Source: Duganella flavida
GTDB lineage: Bacteria > Pseudomonadota > Gammaproteobacteria > Burkholderiales > Burkholderiaceae_D
Reading direction: 5' to 3'
Assembly: GCF_009857445.1 (NCBI RefSeq)
Contig: NZ_WWCN01000011.1
Span: 173,853 to 237,852, forward strand
DNA: 64,000 bases
The notes beneath the pieces were generated by a model that searched no databases, had not been told where the DNA came from, and saw only the letters and a program-made list of their open reading frames with translations. Position numbers and translations under genes: made by a program. Shown here one piece after another: positions 1 to 9,100 of the stretch (within the stretch, counting starts at the first letter, position 1; every line of letters begins with the position of its first letter).

Positions 1-336
1 GGCGGGCAGGCTGCGCATGGCGACGGAAGTCAGCCACGGAAAGCCAATCACGCAGCCGATGGCGACCATCGCCAGTGCGGGCAGGGCGCTGCGCGGTGGC
101 AGCGGCGCGCGTTTCCAGTACAGCCAGCCGCCGGCCAGTACAGCTGCCGCCAGCGCGCGGCCGAGGGCAACGAACATCGGCGACAGGCCGTCGGCGCTGG
201 TCCCTGCGCCTACGGCCAGCCGGGTGAAGGGGAGCGTCAGGCTGAAGATGGCGACGCCGATCAGGCCGAGCAGCATGCCGTTCGTTTCGTCGCTCCAGCG
301 GCGGTGGGTGGTAAGAGTGGGTGCGATAGGATTCAT
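1..336 (-). CDS. EamA/DMT-family transporter, N-terminal part (cut by window edge)
   Basis: The minus-strand frame opens at an ATG at 336 and stays open to base 1, giving 112 residues that start MNPIAPTLTTHRRW. Hydrophobic stretches typical of DMT helices are visible (GMLLGLIGVAIFSLTLPFTR, then MFVALGRALAAAVLAGGWLY and ALAMVAIGCVIGFPWL). DMT/EamA proteins are ten-helix inner-membrane exporters of metabolites. It is transcribed divergently from a MocR-type regulator across a 76-bp gap, a common arrangement in which the regulator controls the exporter. Substrate cannot be told. The C-terminal two thirds lie outside the window. Confidence 0.8.
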   Translation of the reverse strand, partial: MNPIAPTLTTHRRWSDETNGMLLGLIGVAIFSLTLPFTRLAVGAGTSADGLSPMFVALGRALAAAVLAGGWLYWKRAPLPPRSALPALAMVAIGCVIGFPWLTSVAMRSLPA

Positions 337-358
337 GGTTTAATCCTACGTGACAAAA

Positions 359-377
359 CCAGTACAGTGCCAGTACA
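359..377. promoter_or_regulatory. Candidate MocR operator (11-bp-period direct repeat)
   Basis: CCAGTACA occurs twice, at 359-366 and 370-377, with repeat starts 11 bp apart, midway between the divergent DMT transporter and MocR regulator. Direct repeats spaced by about one helical turn are typical of MocR/PdxR-type sites. The assignment to this regulator is an inference from position. Confidence 0.55.
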
Positions 378-412
378 CTTGACAACATAATTCCTCATAC
401 TGTGACGGTAAA

Positions 413-2029
413 ATGACCAATACACGACCACGCACTTCCCTGTTGGGCGCCGCCGCAGCAGCAGCGGCGGAGGCAGTCAATGAGGCGCTGGCCGCCGCAC
501 ACGCCCGTTCAATCGCGGCACAGACGCCCGGGCCTGCGGTGGCGTCCGTGCCGGTGTCGGCACCGCCCAAGCCCGCAGCAGGGCCGATGATCGGTTTGCT
601 GCTGCGCGAATCGGGCGAAACGCTGATCGACCAGATCGTGCGTTCGGTGGCGGCGCGCATCGACGACCGTCTGCTGCGCGGCGGCGCGCGCATGCCGTCG
701 ATCCGCTCATTCGCGGCTTCGCACAATGTGTCGGCATTTACCGTGGTGGCCGCGTACGACAAACTGGTGGCCACCGGTTATCTTGAGTCGCGCCGCGGCG
801 CAGGATTTTTCGTGCGTGAGCGGCCGGCGATGGCGCTTAACCACGCCGACAGCGGTGCGGCGGTCGCCCCGCTGCGCGCCGCACAATCGGGCTTCGATTC
901 CAAGCCGATTGACGTAGTCTGGCTAGTACGGAATATGTTCCGCCAGATGCCGCACCAGCAAATGCCCGGCTCCGGCGTGATGCCGCCCGAGTGGCTGGAT
1001 GGCCCGGCCATCGCCAATGCGCTGCGTGCCGTCAGCCGCCAGAATCCTAATCTGCTCCTGAGCTATGGCGTGCCGCAAGGCTTCCTGCCACTGCGCCAGC
1101 AGCTGCAGCACAAATTGGCGGAACTGGAAATCGCCGCTGCGCCGGAGCAAATCGTCACCACTGCCGGCGTGACGCAAGCGCTGGACATGGTGGCGCGCGA
1201 ATTCACCCGTCCTGGCGACACCATCTTCGTCGACGATCCGGCCTGGTTCCTGATGTTCGGCTCCTTCGCCGCGCTGGGGGCGAAAGTGATCGGCATCCCG
1301 CGCTTGGCCGACGGCCCGGATATCGCGCGACTGGCGGAGCTGGCGGCGCTGCACAATCCCAAGCTGTACATCATCAACTCCGTGCTGCACAACCCAAGTT
1401 CCACCTCGCTGTCGGCGGCCAAGGCCTTCCAGGTACTGCGTCTCTCCGAAGAACACGACTTCCTGATCGTGGAAGACGATATCTACTGCGACCTGCATCC
1501 CGGTAGCGCCGTGCAGCCGGCTACCCGATTGGCGGCGCTGGACCAGCTGCAGCGCGTGATCTATCTCGGCGGCTTCTCCAAGACCATGGCCGCCAACCTG
1601 CGAGTGGGCTTCATCGCCACCTCGGGCGAACGCGCCGAGCGGCTGGCTGACCGCAAGATGCTGTCCACGCTGACCACCAGCGATATCGGCGAACGCGTGG
1701 TGTACAAAGTGCTGTCCGAAGGCTCCTACCGCAAGCACGCCGACCGCATGCGCGCGCGATTGGACGGTATCCGTGCCAAGGCCCTGCGCCAGATGGAGCG
1801 CGTCGGCCTGAAAGTAGATGCCTCGCCGCCGGCCGGTATGTTCGTCTGGGTCGATGCGGGCTGCGACACCAACGTCCTGACCGAGCGCGCCATGGCGCAC
1901 AACCTGCTGCTGGCGCCGGGCAGCCTGTTCTCGCCCAAGCAGCTGCCGTCCACCCGCATGCGCCTGAACGTGGCGGCGATGCAGGAACCAGCCATCTGGC
2001 GCTTCCTTGAGCGGGAACTCTTGAAATAG
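413..2029 (+). CDS. MocR-type transcriptional regulator (GntR wHTH fused to class I aminotransferase fold)
   Basis: The 538-residue protein has an Ala/Pro-rich N-terminal tail, a GntR-type winged helix (about residues 58-130, with DDRLLRGGARMPSIRSFA and HNVSAFTVVAAYDKL), and an aminotransferase-fold PLP domain (about 165-538). Lys390 in the GGFSKTMAANLRVGF motif is the expected PLP Schiff-base lysine; the DDPAWF and VEDDIYCDL motifs also fit the fold. MocR proteins are PLP-responsive regulators that usually control a neighbouring gene, here the divergent DMT exporter. No good Shine-Dalgarno precedes the ATG, so the start is less certain than the frame. The last codons overlap a heat-shock promoter for htpG. 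Confidence 0.88.
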   Translation: MTNTRPRTSLLGAAAAAAAEAVNEALAAAHARSIAAQTPGPAVASVPVSAPPKPAAGPMIGLLLRESGETLIDQIVRSVAARIDDRLLRGGARMPSIRSFAASHNVSAFTVVAAYDKLVATGYLESRRGAGFFVRERPAMALNHADSGAAVAPLRAAQSGFDSKPIDVVWLVRNMFRQMPHQQMPGSGVMPPEWLDGPAIANALRAVSRQNPNLLLSYGVPQGFLPLRQQLQHKLAELEIAAAPEQIVTTAGVTQALDMVAREFTRPGDTIFVDDPAWFLMFGSFAALGAKVIGIPRLADGPDIARLAELAALHNPKLYIINSVLHNPSSTSLSAAKAFQVLRLSEEHDFLIVEDDIYCDLHPGSAVQPATRLAALDQLQRVIYLGGFSKTMAANLRVGFIATSGERAERLADRKMLSTLTTSDIGERVVYKVLSEGSYRKHADRMRARLDGIRAKALRQMERVGLKVDASPPAGMFVWVDAGCDTNVLTERAMAHNLLLAPGSLFSPKQLPSTRMRLNVAAMQEPAIWRFLERELLK

Positions 2030-2047
2030 CCCTTATAATCCCCACGT
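2020..2047 (+). promoter_or_regulatory. Sigma-32 (RpoH) type heat-shock promoter for htpG
   Basis: CTTGAAA (2020-2026), a 13-bp spacer and CCCCACGT (2040-2047) match the RpoH consensus CTTGAAA-N13/14-CCCCATNT. The -35 box lies inside the last codons and stop of the upstream mocR gene. It ends 40 bp before the htpG start codon. Confidence 0.8.
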
Positions 2048-2087
2048 CGTTTAAATCTCAACCAATCAACCATAAGACTATCTCCAA

Positions 2088-3998
2088 ATGGCCGATACTG
2101 AAAAACAAACCCTTGGCTTCCAGGCCGAAGTGAAACAGCTGCTGCAGCTGATGATTCACTCCCTGTACTCCAACAAAGAGATTTTCCTGCGCGAGCTGAT
2201 TTCCAACGCGTCCGACGCGTCCGACAAGCTGCGTTTTGAAGCCATCAACAACGACGCCCTGTACGGCAACGACCACGAACTGAAGATCAAAGTCTCGTTC
2301 GACAAAGCCGCGCGCACCGTCACCATTTCCGACAACGGCATCGGCATGAGCCGCGACGAGGCGATTTCGCACCTCGGCACCATCGCCAAATCGGGCACCA
2401 AGGAATTCTTCGGCAAGCTGTCCGGCGACCAGCAGCAGGATGCGGCCCTGATCGGCCAGTTCGGCGTGGGCTTCTACTCCGGCTTCATCGTGGCCGACAA
2501 GATCACCGTCGAATCGCGCCGCGCCGGCGCCGCTGCGTCGGAAGGCGTGCGCTGGGAATCGGCCGGTGAGGGCGACTACTCGATCGAGCAAATCGAAAAA
2601 GTCAGCCGCGGCACCGATATCATCCTGCACCTGCGTGAAGGCGAGGACGAGCTGCTGTCGTCGTGGAAGATCAAATCGATCATCCGCAAATACTCGGACC
2701 ACATCTCGCTGCCGATCGTGATGCAGAAAGAAGAGTGGGACGAAGAGAAGAGCGAATCCGTCCTCAAAGATGAACTGGAAACCGTCAACCAGGCCAGCGC
2801 GCTGTGGGCCCGTAGCAAATCCGATATCACGCCGGAACAGTACGAGGAATTCTACAAACACGTTTCGCACGACTTCCAGCCGCCGCTGACCCACACTCAC
2901 AACCGCGTGGAAGGCCGCAGCGAATACACCCAGCTGCTGTACATCCCAACCAAGGCGCCGTTCGACCTGTGGGACCGCAACAAGCGTGGCGGCATCAAGT
3001 TGTACGTCAAGCGCGTGTTCATCATGGACGATGCCGAGCAGCTGATGCCGACCTACCTGCGCTTCGTCAAAGGCGTGATCGATTCGGCCGACCTGCCGCT
3101 GAACGTCTCGCGCGAAATCCTGCAAGAGTCGCGCGATGTGAAAGTGATCCGCGACGGTTCGACCAAACGCGTGATCGGCATGCTGGAAGAACTGGCGAAC
3201 GCTGATGAGCAGGAAAAGAAAGACAAGTACCAAACCTTCTGGACCGAATTCGGTCAGGTGCTGAAAGAGGGCATCGGCGAAGACGCGACCAACAAGGACC
3301 GCCTGGCCAAGCTGCTGCGCTTCGCTTCGACCGCCAACGACAGCGATGAGCAAATCACTTCGCTGGAGCAGTACCTCGCCCGCGCCAAGGAAGGCCAGGA
3401 CAAGATCTACTTCGTCACCGCCGATAACTACGTGGCCGCGAAAAACAGCCCGCACCTCGAAATCTTCCGCAAGAAGGGCGTCGAAGTGCTGCTGCTGACC
3501 GACCGCGTGGACGAGTGGATGCTGTCCTTCCTGACAGAGTTCGAAGGCAAGGAACTGGTCTCGGTAGCGAAAGGTGGCCTGGATCTGGGCGCACTGGAAG
3601 ATGAAGCCGAGAAGAAGGAACACGAAGAGACTGAAACCTCGTACAAGGATCTGGTTGAAAAGATGAAGGAAGTGCTGGCCGATAAAGCCAAGGACGTGCG
3701 CGTCACCTTCCGCCTGACCGATTCGCCGGCCTGCCTGGTGGCGGACGAGCACGAGCTGTCGGGCAACCTGCTGCGTATGCTGAAAGCCGCAGGCCAGGCC
3801 GCGCCTGAGTCCAAGCCTATCCTGGAAATCAATCCTGATCACCCGCTGGTGCAGCGCCTGAAGGCCGAAGACGTAGCCAGCTCGTTCAGCGACTGGTCCA
3901 ACCTGCTGTTCGATCAAGCCTTGCTGGCAGAAGGCGGCTCGCTAAGCGATCCTGCCTCGTTTGTGAAGCGCCTGAACGAACTGCTGCTGGCGAAATAA
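2088..3998 (+). CDS. htpG: Chaperone HtpG (bacterial Hsp90)
   Basis: The 636-residue protein has the family's usual length. It begins with the GHKL ATPase domain (GFQAEVKQLLQLMIHSLYSN, RELISNASDASDKLR, SDNGIGMSRDE, GQFGVGFYSGF), followed by the middle domain (about 230-500) and the C-terminal dimerization domain. HtpG is a cytosolic ATP-dependent dimeric chaperone that remodels non-native clients with DnaK. A sigma-32-type promoter sits directly upstream, so heat-shock induction is expected. A long inverted repeat follows the stop by three bases. Confidence 0.97.
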   Translation: MADTEKQTLGFQAEVKQLLQLMIHSLYSNKEIFLRELISNASDASDKLRFEAINNDALYGNDHELKIKVSFDKAARTVTISDNGIGMSRDEAISHLGTIAKSGTKEFFGKLSGDQQQDAALIGQFGVGFYSGFIVADKITVESRRAGAAASEGVRWESAGEGDYSIEQIEKVSRGTDIILHLREGEDELLSSWKIKSIIRKYSDHISLPIVMQKEEWDEEKSESVLKDELETVNQASALWARSKSDITPEQYEEFYKHVSHDFQPPLTHTHNRVEGRSEYTQLLYIPTKAPFDLWDRNKRGGIKLYVKRVFIMDDAEQLMPTYLRFVKGVIDSADLPLNVSREILQESRDVKVIRDGSTKRVIGMLEELANADEQEKKDKYQTFWTEFGQVLKEGIGEDATNKDRLAKLLRFASTANDSDEQITSLEQYLARAKEGQDKIYFVTADNYVAAKNSPHLEIFRKKGVEVLLLTDRVDEWMLSFLTEFEGKELVSVAKGGLDLGALEDEAEKKEHEETETSYKDLVEKMKEVLADKAKDVRVTFRLTDSPACLVADEHELSGNLLRMLKAAGQAAPESKPILEINPDHPLVQRLKAEDVASSFSDWSNLLFDQALLAEGGSLSDPASFVKRLNELLLAK

Positions 3999-4001
3999 GC
4001 T

Positions 4002-4097
4002 AACTCCGGGGTCAGGTCCCCCATTTCTACACGGGCTGGGCGCTGCCGTGCAGTACGGCGGAGGCCGTGTAGAATTGGGGGACCTGACCCCGGAGTT
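4002..4097. repeat. REP-like inverted repeat, 33-bp arms
   Basis: Arms at 4002-4034 and 4065-4097 are reverse complements with a single mismatch, around a 30-bp centre. The outer part contains GGGGTCAGGTCCCC, a palindrome type found in dispersed REP elements of many proteobacteria. It fills the whole htpG-to-hydrolase gap. The GGAG at 4092-4095 in the right arm is also the ribosome binding site of the next gene. Confidence 0.9.
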
Positions 4098-4101
4098 GCT
4101 T

Positions 4102-6051
4102 ATGAAGAAAACCGCACTTGCGCTGGCTGTTCTGGCCAGCGTGTTCCTCGCTGCACACGCGCAAAATCCCCTGCCGAGCGAAACGCCGGATGAATTCAAG
4201 GCGCCGGTCGACAGCTTCGACTATATCAAGCGCTCGGTGATGATACCGATGCGCGATGGTGTCAAACTCAATACCGTCATCGTCATTCCGCGCAAGGCCC
4301 GCAACGCGCCGATGCTGCTCACCCGCACGCCGTACAACGCGGCCGATATGACCAATCACGCCGAGAGCTCGCAGATGGACGTCATGTTGCAGGGCTACGA
4401 TAACCTGCCGGATGTGATCGGGAAGGGCGGCTATATCCGCGTGGTGCAGGATGTGCGCGGCAAGTACGGCTCGGAAGGCGATTACGTGATGAACCGGCCG
4501 ATGGCGGGGAGCGCGTTCAACGCTTCGCAGGTCGACCATTCCACCGATGCCTGGGATACCATCGAGTGGCTCACCAAGAATGTGCCTGAGTCGAACGGCA
4601 AGGTCGGCATCATTGGCGGTTCTTATGATGGCTTCACGCCGCTGATGGCGCTGGTGAATCCGCATCCGGCGTTAAAGGTGGCGGTGCCGATGAATCCTAT
4701 GGTGGACGGCTGGCGCGGCGACGATTGGTTCCATCACGGCGCGTTCCGGCAGGTGAATCTGGCTTACATCATGGAGCAGGTGGTCACGCGCCGCAACGAC
4801 GCGCACTGGTTCACCAGCCATTACGACGATTACGATGTATTCCTGCGTGCCGGTTCGGCCGGCGAGCTGGCGCGCCAGCGTGGCGTGGAGCAGAGCGGCT
4901 TCTGGCGCAAGGTGGCGGCCCACCCCGCCTATGACAGTTTCTGGCAAAGCCAGGCGGTGGACCAGATCCTCGCCAAACAGCCGGTCACGGTGCCGACGCT
5001 GCTGGTGCACGGGTTGTGGGATGCGGAGGATATCTACGGCGCCATTGCGGTCTACAAGGCGATCAAGCCGAACGACAAGGACAACAAGGTGTTCCTCGTG
5101 ATGGGACCGTGGAATCACGGCGGGCAGGATGGCGATGGCAGCTCGCTCGGGCCGGTCAAATTCAGTAGCGATACCGGTTTGCATTTCCGCGAAGAGATCC
5201 TGCTACCTTTCCTTGACAGCTATCTGAAAGATGATGCGCCGGCAGCCAAGATCGCGCCGGTAACGGCTTTCGAAACCGGCACTAACAAATGGCGCGCGCT
5301 GGATACCTGGCCGGCAGGCTGCACCACCGGCTGTGCGATTGCGCCGGCCACGCTGCGCCTCGGCGCCAATGCAAAGCTGAACCTGACCAACTCCGTACCA
5401 GCGCCACTTAATGCGCCATCGCAGAAAAACGCCTACGACGAATACATCTCCGATCCGGCCAAGCCGGTGCCGTACCGCCAGCGCCCGATCCCGCAGTTCG
5501 GCTACGACGAAGCCAAGGGCCAGACCTGGCCACGCTGGCTGGTCGATGATCAACGTGAAGCGTCGGGCCGCACCGACGTACTCACCTACACCACCGGCGT
5601 GCTGAGCGCCCCGGTCAAAATCAGCGGCGAACCGATTGCCAACTTGCTGGCCTCCACCAGTGGCACGGACGCGGATTGGGTAGTGAAACTGATCGATGTC
5701 TATCCGGATCAAGTGGCCGCGCAACCGGCGATGGGCGGCTACCAGCTGATGGTGTCGGCCGATATTTTCCGTGGCCGCTACCGCGAGAGCTGGGCCACGG
5801 CCAAGCCTATCGTTGCCAACGCGCCGCTGCCATACCGCTTCTCGCTGCCGACCGCCAACCATGTGTTCCTGCCGGGCCACCGCATCATGGTGCAGATCCA
5901 GTCCAGCTGGTTCCCGCTGTACGACCGCAATCCGCAGACCTTTGTGCAGAATATCTTCTACGCGCAGCCTGCGGATTACAAGAAAGCGACCCAGCGCATC
6001 TACCACGACAGTTACATTGAGCTGCCGCTGGTAGGCGCCACCGTCAAGTAG
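4102..6051 (+). CDS. CocE/NonD family serine hydrolase (X-Pro dipeptidyl-peptidase S15 fold), exported
   Basis: The start chosen is the ATG at 4102: it gives a clean signal peptide (KKTALALAVLASVFLAAHA, about residues 2-21) and has GGAG six bases upstream. The mature protein has the S15/CocE alpha/beta-hydrolase domain with nucleophile Ser174 in GGSYDG, the acid in LLVHGLWDAEDIYG, the histidine in MGPWNHGG, and a C-terminal jelly-roll domain. Members hydrolyse acyl esters, amides or X-Pro peptides; the substrate cannot be decided here, and export points to the periplasm. The ribosome binding site lies in the REP-like arm. It converges with the next gene and overlaps it by 8 bp. Confidence 0.88.
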   Translation: MKKTALALAVLASVFLAAHAQNPLPSETPDEFKAPVDSFDYIKRSVMIPMRDGVKLNTVIVIPRKARNAPMLLTRTPYNAADMTNHAESSQMDVMLQGYDNLPDVIGKGGYIRVVQDVRGKYGSEGDYVMNRPMAGSAFNASQVDHSTDAWDTIEWLTKNVPESNGKVGIIGGSYDGFTPLMALVNPHPALKVAVPMNPMVDGWRGDDWFHHGAFRQVNLAYIMEQVVTRRNDAHWFTSHYDDYDVFLRAGSAGELARQRGVEQSGFWRKVAAHPAYDSFWQSQAVDQILAKQPVTVPTLLVHGLWDAEDIYGAIAVYKAIKPNDKDNKVFLVMGPWNHGGQDGDGSSLGPVKFSSDTGLHFREEILLPFLDSYLKDDAPAAKIAPVTAFETGTNKWRALDTWPAGCTTGCAIAPATLRLGANAKLNLTNSVPAPLNAPSQKNAYDEYISDPAKPVPYRQRPIPQFGYDEAKGQTWPRWLVDDQREASGRTDVLTYTTGVLSAPVKISGEPIANLLASTSGTDADWVVKLIDVYPDQVAAQPAMGGYQLMVSADIFRGRYRESWATAKPIVANAPLPYRFSLPTANHVFLPGHRIMVQIQSSWFPLYDRNPQTFVQNIFYAQPADYKKATQRIYHDSYIELPLVGATVK

Positions 6052-6655
6052 ATTTGCGGCGGCGACGCGCCATCATCAGCACGGCCGGCAAGCCGAGACC
6101 CAGCATGCCTATGCTGACTGGTTCTGGCACTGGTGAAGTCGGTATAAGGAAGCCGCGGATTTCGCCGCCCGGGAAAGCGCTGCTATGGATGTTGAGGTAG
6201 GCACTGCCGGAGTTCAGCCCGGCGAACAAGGCCGCTTCCGCACCGGTAGTGCTGCCGCCGTGCGTCGTCAGGAAGTCGGGATCCCAGCTGCTGGCCAGTG
6301 ACGTATCAAAGATGTGGTGATAGGCGCCGGTCTGTACGCCGAGCGGGAAGCCGGTGAAAGTGGGGATTTCGGTCGCCACGCCAGCCGTGCCGTCGCCCGG
6401 CGTGCTGGTGCAGCAATGAATGTGCGAAGCCGCGCTATCGCCCAGCAGGCCGGCGAAGGCCTCGCCGATTTCCAGCACGTGCGTGGTGGCGTCGAACTTG
6501 ACGGTCGCCGCGCCGATACCTTCTGAAGTATTGGGCACGGCTTCCTTGGCGCCAGTGAGGATGGTGGTGTAAGTGGCGGCGCTGGCGCCGGCACTGACGA
6601 TGGCGGCGCACAGCAAGCCTGCCGCCACAGCTGCGTTACGAATACACTGTTTCAT
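6044..6655 (-). CDS. CHRD-domain protein with PEP-CTERM sorting signal
   Basis: The 203-residue protein has a signal peptide (about 1-27), a CHRD domain (about 30-170: ILTGAKEAVPNTSEGIGAA, SHIHC, YLNIHSSAFPGGEIRGFL), and the PEP-CTERM tripartite tail VPEP, a hydrophobic helix and RRRR at the very C-terminus. PEP-CTERM proteins are processed by exosortase and released or anchored at the cell surface in exopolysaccharide-producing Gram-negatives. CHRD domains were named from chordin; their function in bacteria is unclear. No exosortase gene lies in this window. Confidence 0.9.
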   Translation of the reverse strand: MKQCIRNAAVAAGLLCAAIVSAGASAATYTTILTGAKEAVPNTSEGIGAATVKFDATTHVLEIGEAFAGLLGDSAASHIHCCTSTPGDGTAGVATEIPTFTGFPLGVQTGAYHHIFDTSLASSWDPDFLTTHGGSTTGAEAALFAGLNSGSAYLNIHSSAFPGGEIRGFLIPTSPVPEPVSIGMLGLGLPAVLMMARRRRKST

Positions 6656-6712
6656 GGTTCCTCCCTTGTTAGTGTTTAGATTAGAGAGGAGATCCGTGAG
6701 AGAGTTCCCGTA

Positions 6713-7561
6713 TCAGAGCGCTGTTCGGAGTGCAAAAAGTTCCGGGAACAGCACGACGTCCAGCATCTTGCGCAGGTAGCTGACGCCGGCCGTGCCGCCG
6801 GTGCCGGTCTTGAAGCCGATGATGCGCTCGACCGTAGTCACGTGGCGGAAGCGCCAGAAGCGGAACGCGGTTTCCATGTCCACCAGTTTCTCGGCCAATT
6901 CGTACAGCGCCCAGTAACGGGTGGGGTCGCGGTAGACTTCCAGCCAGGCGTTCTGTACCGAGTCGTCTGCCACGGTAGGCAGGCTAGGGTCGGCGTTCAA
7001 GCGTTCGGCGGAAATTGGCAGGCCGTTACGGGCCAGCAGCTTGATTGCTTCATCGTAGATCGATGGCGTGACCAGCGCTTCCTGCAGCAGCGGGAATTCC
7101 GGCGTGGTCGCATGGACGTTGAGCAGGGCCGCGTTCTTGTTACCGAGGATGAACTCGATTTCACGGTACTGGTAGGACTGGAAGCCCGACGACGCGCCCA
7201 GGTAAGGGCGAATCGCGGTGTATTCCGGCGGCGTCATGGTGGCCAGCACGTCCCAGGCGTGTACTAGCTGGTCCATGATGCGGGCCACGCGGGCCAGCAT
7301 TTTGAAGGCCGGCGGCAGGTCGTCCGCTTGCAGGTGCGTGCGCACGGCGCGCATTTCGTGCAGCATCAGCTTCATCCACAGTTCGCTGGTCTGGTGCTGG
7401 ACGATGAACAGCATCTCGTTATGATTCGGCGACAGTGGGTGCTGGGCGTGCAGGATCTGGTTCAGGCCCAGATAGTCGCCGTAGCTCATGTCGTTGCTGA
7501 AGTCCATTTTGGCATCGTGCCATTCAGCACTGCCATGCATAGGGCATTTATTTTCGCTCAT
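6713..7561 (-). CDS. kynA: Tryptophan 2,3-dioxygenase
   Basis: The 282-residue protein matches the family length. It catalyses heme-dependent opening of the L-tryptophan indole ring to N-formylkynurenine, the first step of the kynurenine pathway. Family motifs include MSYGDYLGLNQIL, MLFIVQHQTSELWMKLMLHE, FRFWRFRHVTTVERIIGFKTGTGGT with the heme-ligating histidine, and the GTGGT loop. It follows kynU by 27 bp on the same strand, so the two are cotranscribed. The usual third partner, kynB (formamidase), is not in the window. The protein acts in the cytosol. Confidence 0.96.
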   Translation of the reverse strand: MSENKCPMHGSAEWHDAKMDFSNDMSYGDYLGLNQILHAQHPLSPNHNEMLFIVQHQTSELWMKLMLHEMRAVRTHLQADDLPPAFKMLARVARIMDQLVHAWDVLATMTPPEYTAIRPYLGASSGFQSYQYREIEFILGNKNAALLNVHATTPEFPLLQEALVTPSIYDEAIKLLARNGLPISAERLNADPSLPTVADDSVQNAWLEVYRDPTRYWALYELAEKLVDMETAFRFWRFRHVTTVERIIGFKTGTGGTAGVSYLRKMLDVVLFPELFALRTAL

Positions 7562-7588
7562 ACTGTTTATCTCGTTTTCAGGTCACGC

Positions 7589-8839
7589 TTAAGTCACTGC
7601 ATCGCGTTTGGCGTCGACGTTGTAGTCCTGGCGGTCCAGGATCTCGCGCAGGATTTCCACCGCATCCCATACATCAGCATAGCTGGTGTACAGCGGCGTG
7701 AAGCCGAAACGCATGATGGCCGGTTCGCGGTAGTCGCCGATCACGCCGCGCGCAATCAGGGCTTGCATCACGGCGTAGCCGTGCGGATGGGTGAAGCTGA
7801 CGTGGCTGCCGCGCTGGGCGTGCTCGCGCGGCGTCACCAGACCCAGTGGATGGGCGGCGCAGCGGGCTTCCACCAGTTCAATGAACAGGTCGGTCAAGGC
7901 CAGCGATTTGCTGCGGATGGCCGCCATCGTGGTCTGGCGGTGCACGTCCAGGCCGCATTCGACCAAGGCCAGCGAAACGATAGGCTGGGTGCCGCACAGG
8001 GCGCGGGCAATGCCGTCGGCTGGTTTGAAATCGGGCGCCATCGCGAACGGATAGGCGTGACCCCACCAGCCTGACAGCGGCTGCTGGAACTTGGCCTGAT
8101 GTTTCTTCGGCACCCAGATGAAGGCCGGCGCGCCCGGGCCGCCGTTCAGGTACTTATAAGTGCAGCCCACCGCCAGGTCGGCGCCGTCGGCATGCAAGTC
8201 GACCGGCACTGCGCCGGCCGAGTGCGCCAGATCCCACACAATCAATGCACCGGCGGCATGGGCGAGGGCGCTGCTGGCCTTCATATCGTACTGGTGGCCG
8301 CTGCGGTAGTTCACGTGGGTCAGCATGACCACTGCGGTGTCGGCGCCGATGGCGGCCGGCAGTTCTTCCGGGCTGTCGATCAGCTTGATGCTGTAGCCGC
8401 GGTCCAGCCAGGCGGTCAGGCCCTGTGCCATATAGATGTCGGTCGGGAAGTTGGAGCGTTCGGTGACGATCACGCGGCGGCCGGCGCTTGCCGGGTCCTG
8501 CGCCTGCATCGTCAGGGCCGCAGCCAGCGCCTTGAACAGGTTGACCGAGGTGGTGTCGGTGACCGCCACTTCGCCATCGACGCCGCCGATCAGCGGGGCC
8601 AGCAGGTTGCCGAGGCGCTTAGGCAGCTCGAACCAGCCGGCAGTATTCCAGCTGCGGATCAGGTCATGGCCCCATTCCTGGGCGATGACCTGCTGGGCGC
8701 GGACGAGGGAAACTTTCGGGCGAGCACCCAAAGAGTTGCCATCCAGATAAATAACACCGGCCGGCAGGTCGAATTGATCACGGAGTGGGGCGAGCGGATC
8801 ATGCTGGTCGCGCTCCAGGCAGTCGTTGCGAGTGGTCAT
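7589..8839 (-). CDS. kynU: Kynureninase
   Basis: The 416-residue PLP enzyme cleaves kynurenine to anthranilate and alanine. It has the fold type I aminotransferase architecture, with DGNSLGARP near the N-terminus, the DLAHSAGAVPVDLH motif holding the PLP-contacting Asp and His, and the Schiff-base lysine in GCTYKYLNGGPGAPAF. It is the first gene of a kynU-kynA operon; upstream, a 567-bp AT-rich spacer separates it from flhD. Anthranilate made here could feed tryptophan or quinolone metabolism, which the window does not settle. Confidence 0.96.
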   Translation of the reverse strand: MTTRNDCLERDQHDPLAPLRDQFDLPAGVIYLDGNSLGARPKVSLVRAQQVIAQEWGHDLIRSWNTAGWFELPKRLGNLLAPLIGGVDGEVAVTDTTSVNLFKALAAALTMQAQDPASAGRRVIVTERSNFPTDIYMAQGLTAWLDRGYSIKLIDSPEELPAAIGADTAVVMLTHVNYRSGHQYDMKASSALAHAAGALIVWDLAHSAGAVPVDLHADGADLAVGCTYKYLNGGPGAPAFIWVPKKHQAKFQQPLSGWWGHAYPFAMAPDFKPADGIARALCGTQPIVSLALVECGLDVHRQTTMAAIRSKSLALTDLFIELVEARCAAHPLGLVTPREHAQRGSHVSFTHPHGYAVMQALIARGVIGDYREPAIMRFGFTPLYTSYADVWDAVEILREILDRQDYNVDAKRDAVT

Positions 8840-8991
8840 TTTGATCGATGCTTGAGGTCTAAAGTAGCGAGTTTAACCTGAAAAACAGCCCGTTGAGCCG
8901 CTTTTTCACCGGCATTATCGCCAGCAAACCCGCATGAATGCTGGACTTGAGCACTTTTTTAAAAATTTTTCGATTTTTTTCAAAAAAACCC

Positions 8992-9018
8992 TAAAGTTCC
9001 CCAAATCGCTGCCGTTAC
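8992..9018 (+). promoter_or_regulatory. FliA (sigma-28) type promoter, copy 1
   Basis: TAAAGTTC (8992-8999), an 11-bp spacer, and GCCGTTAC (9011-9018) match the sigma-28 consensus TAAAGTTT-N11-GCCGATAA. A/T tracts lie just upstream. It points toward flhDC. Confidence 0.75.
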
Positions 9019-9100
9019 CGTTCTTAGATGAGCAAAAAAGCGCGCATCAGGCGGGTTAAAAAAATTTTGAAAGATTTTTAAAAATATTTTCGAAAAACCC

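Noticed and set aside
2058..3917. 619-aa minus-strand frame across htpG
   Set aside because: Shadow of htpG; no recognisable domain and htpG is certain.
4048..4101. Upstream extension of the CocE/NonD hydrolase (18 extra residues)
   Set aside because: It reads through the REP-like repeat, whereas the ATG at 4102 opens a clean signal peptide with a ribosome site.
6713..8839. A complete kynBUA operon
   Set aside because: Only kynU and kynA are here; no kynurenine formamidase reading frame is found on either side.
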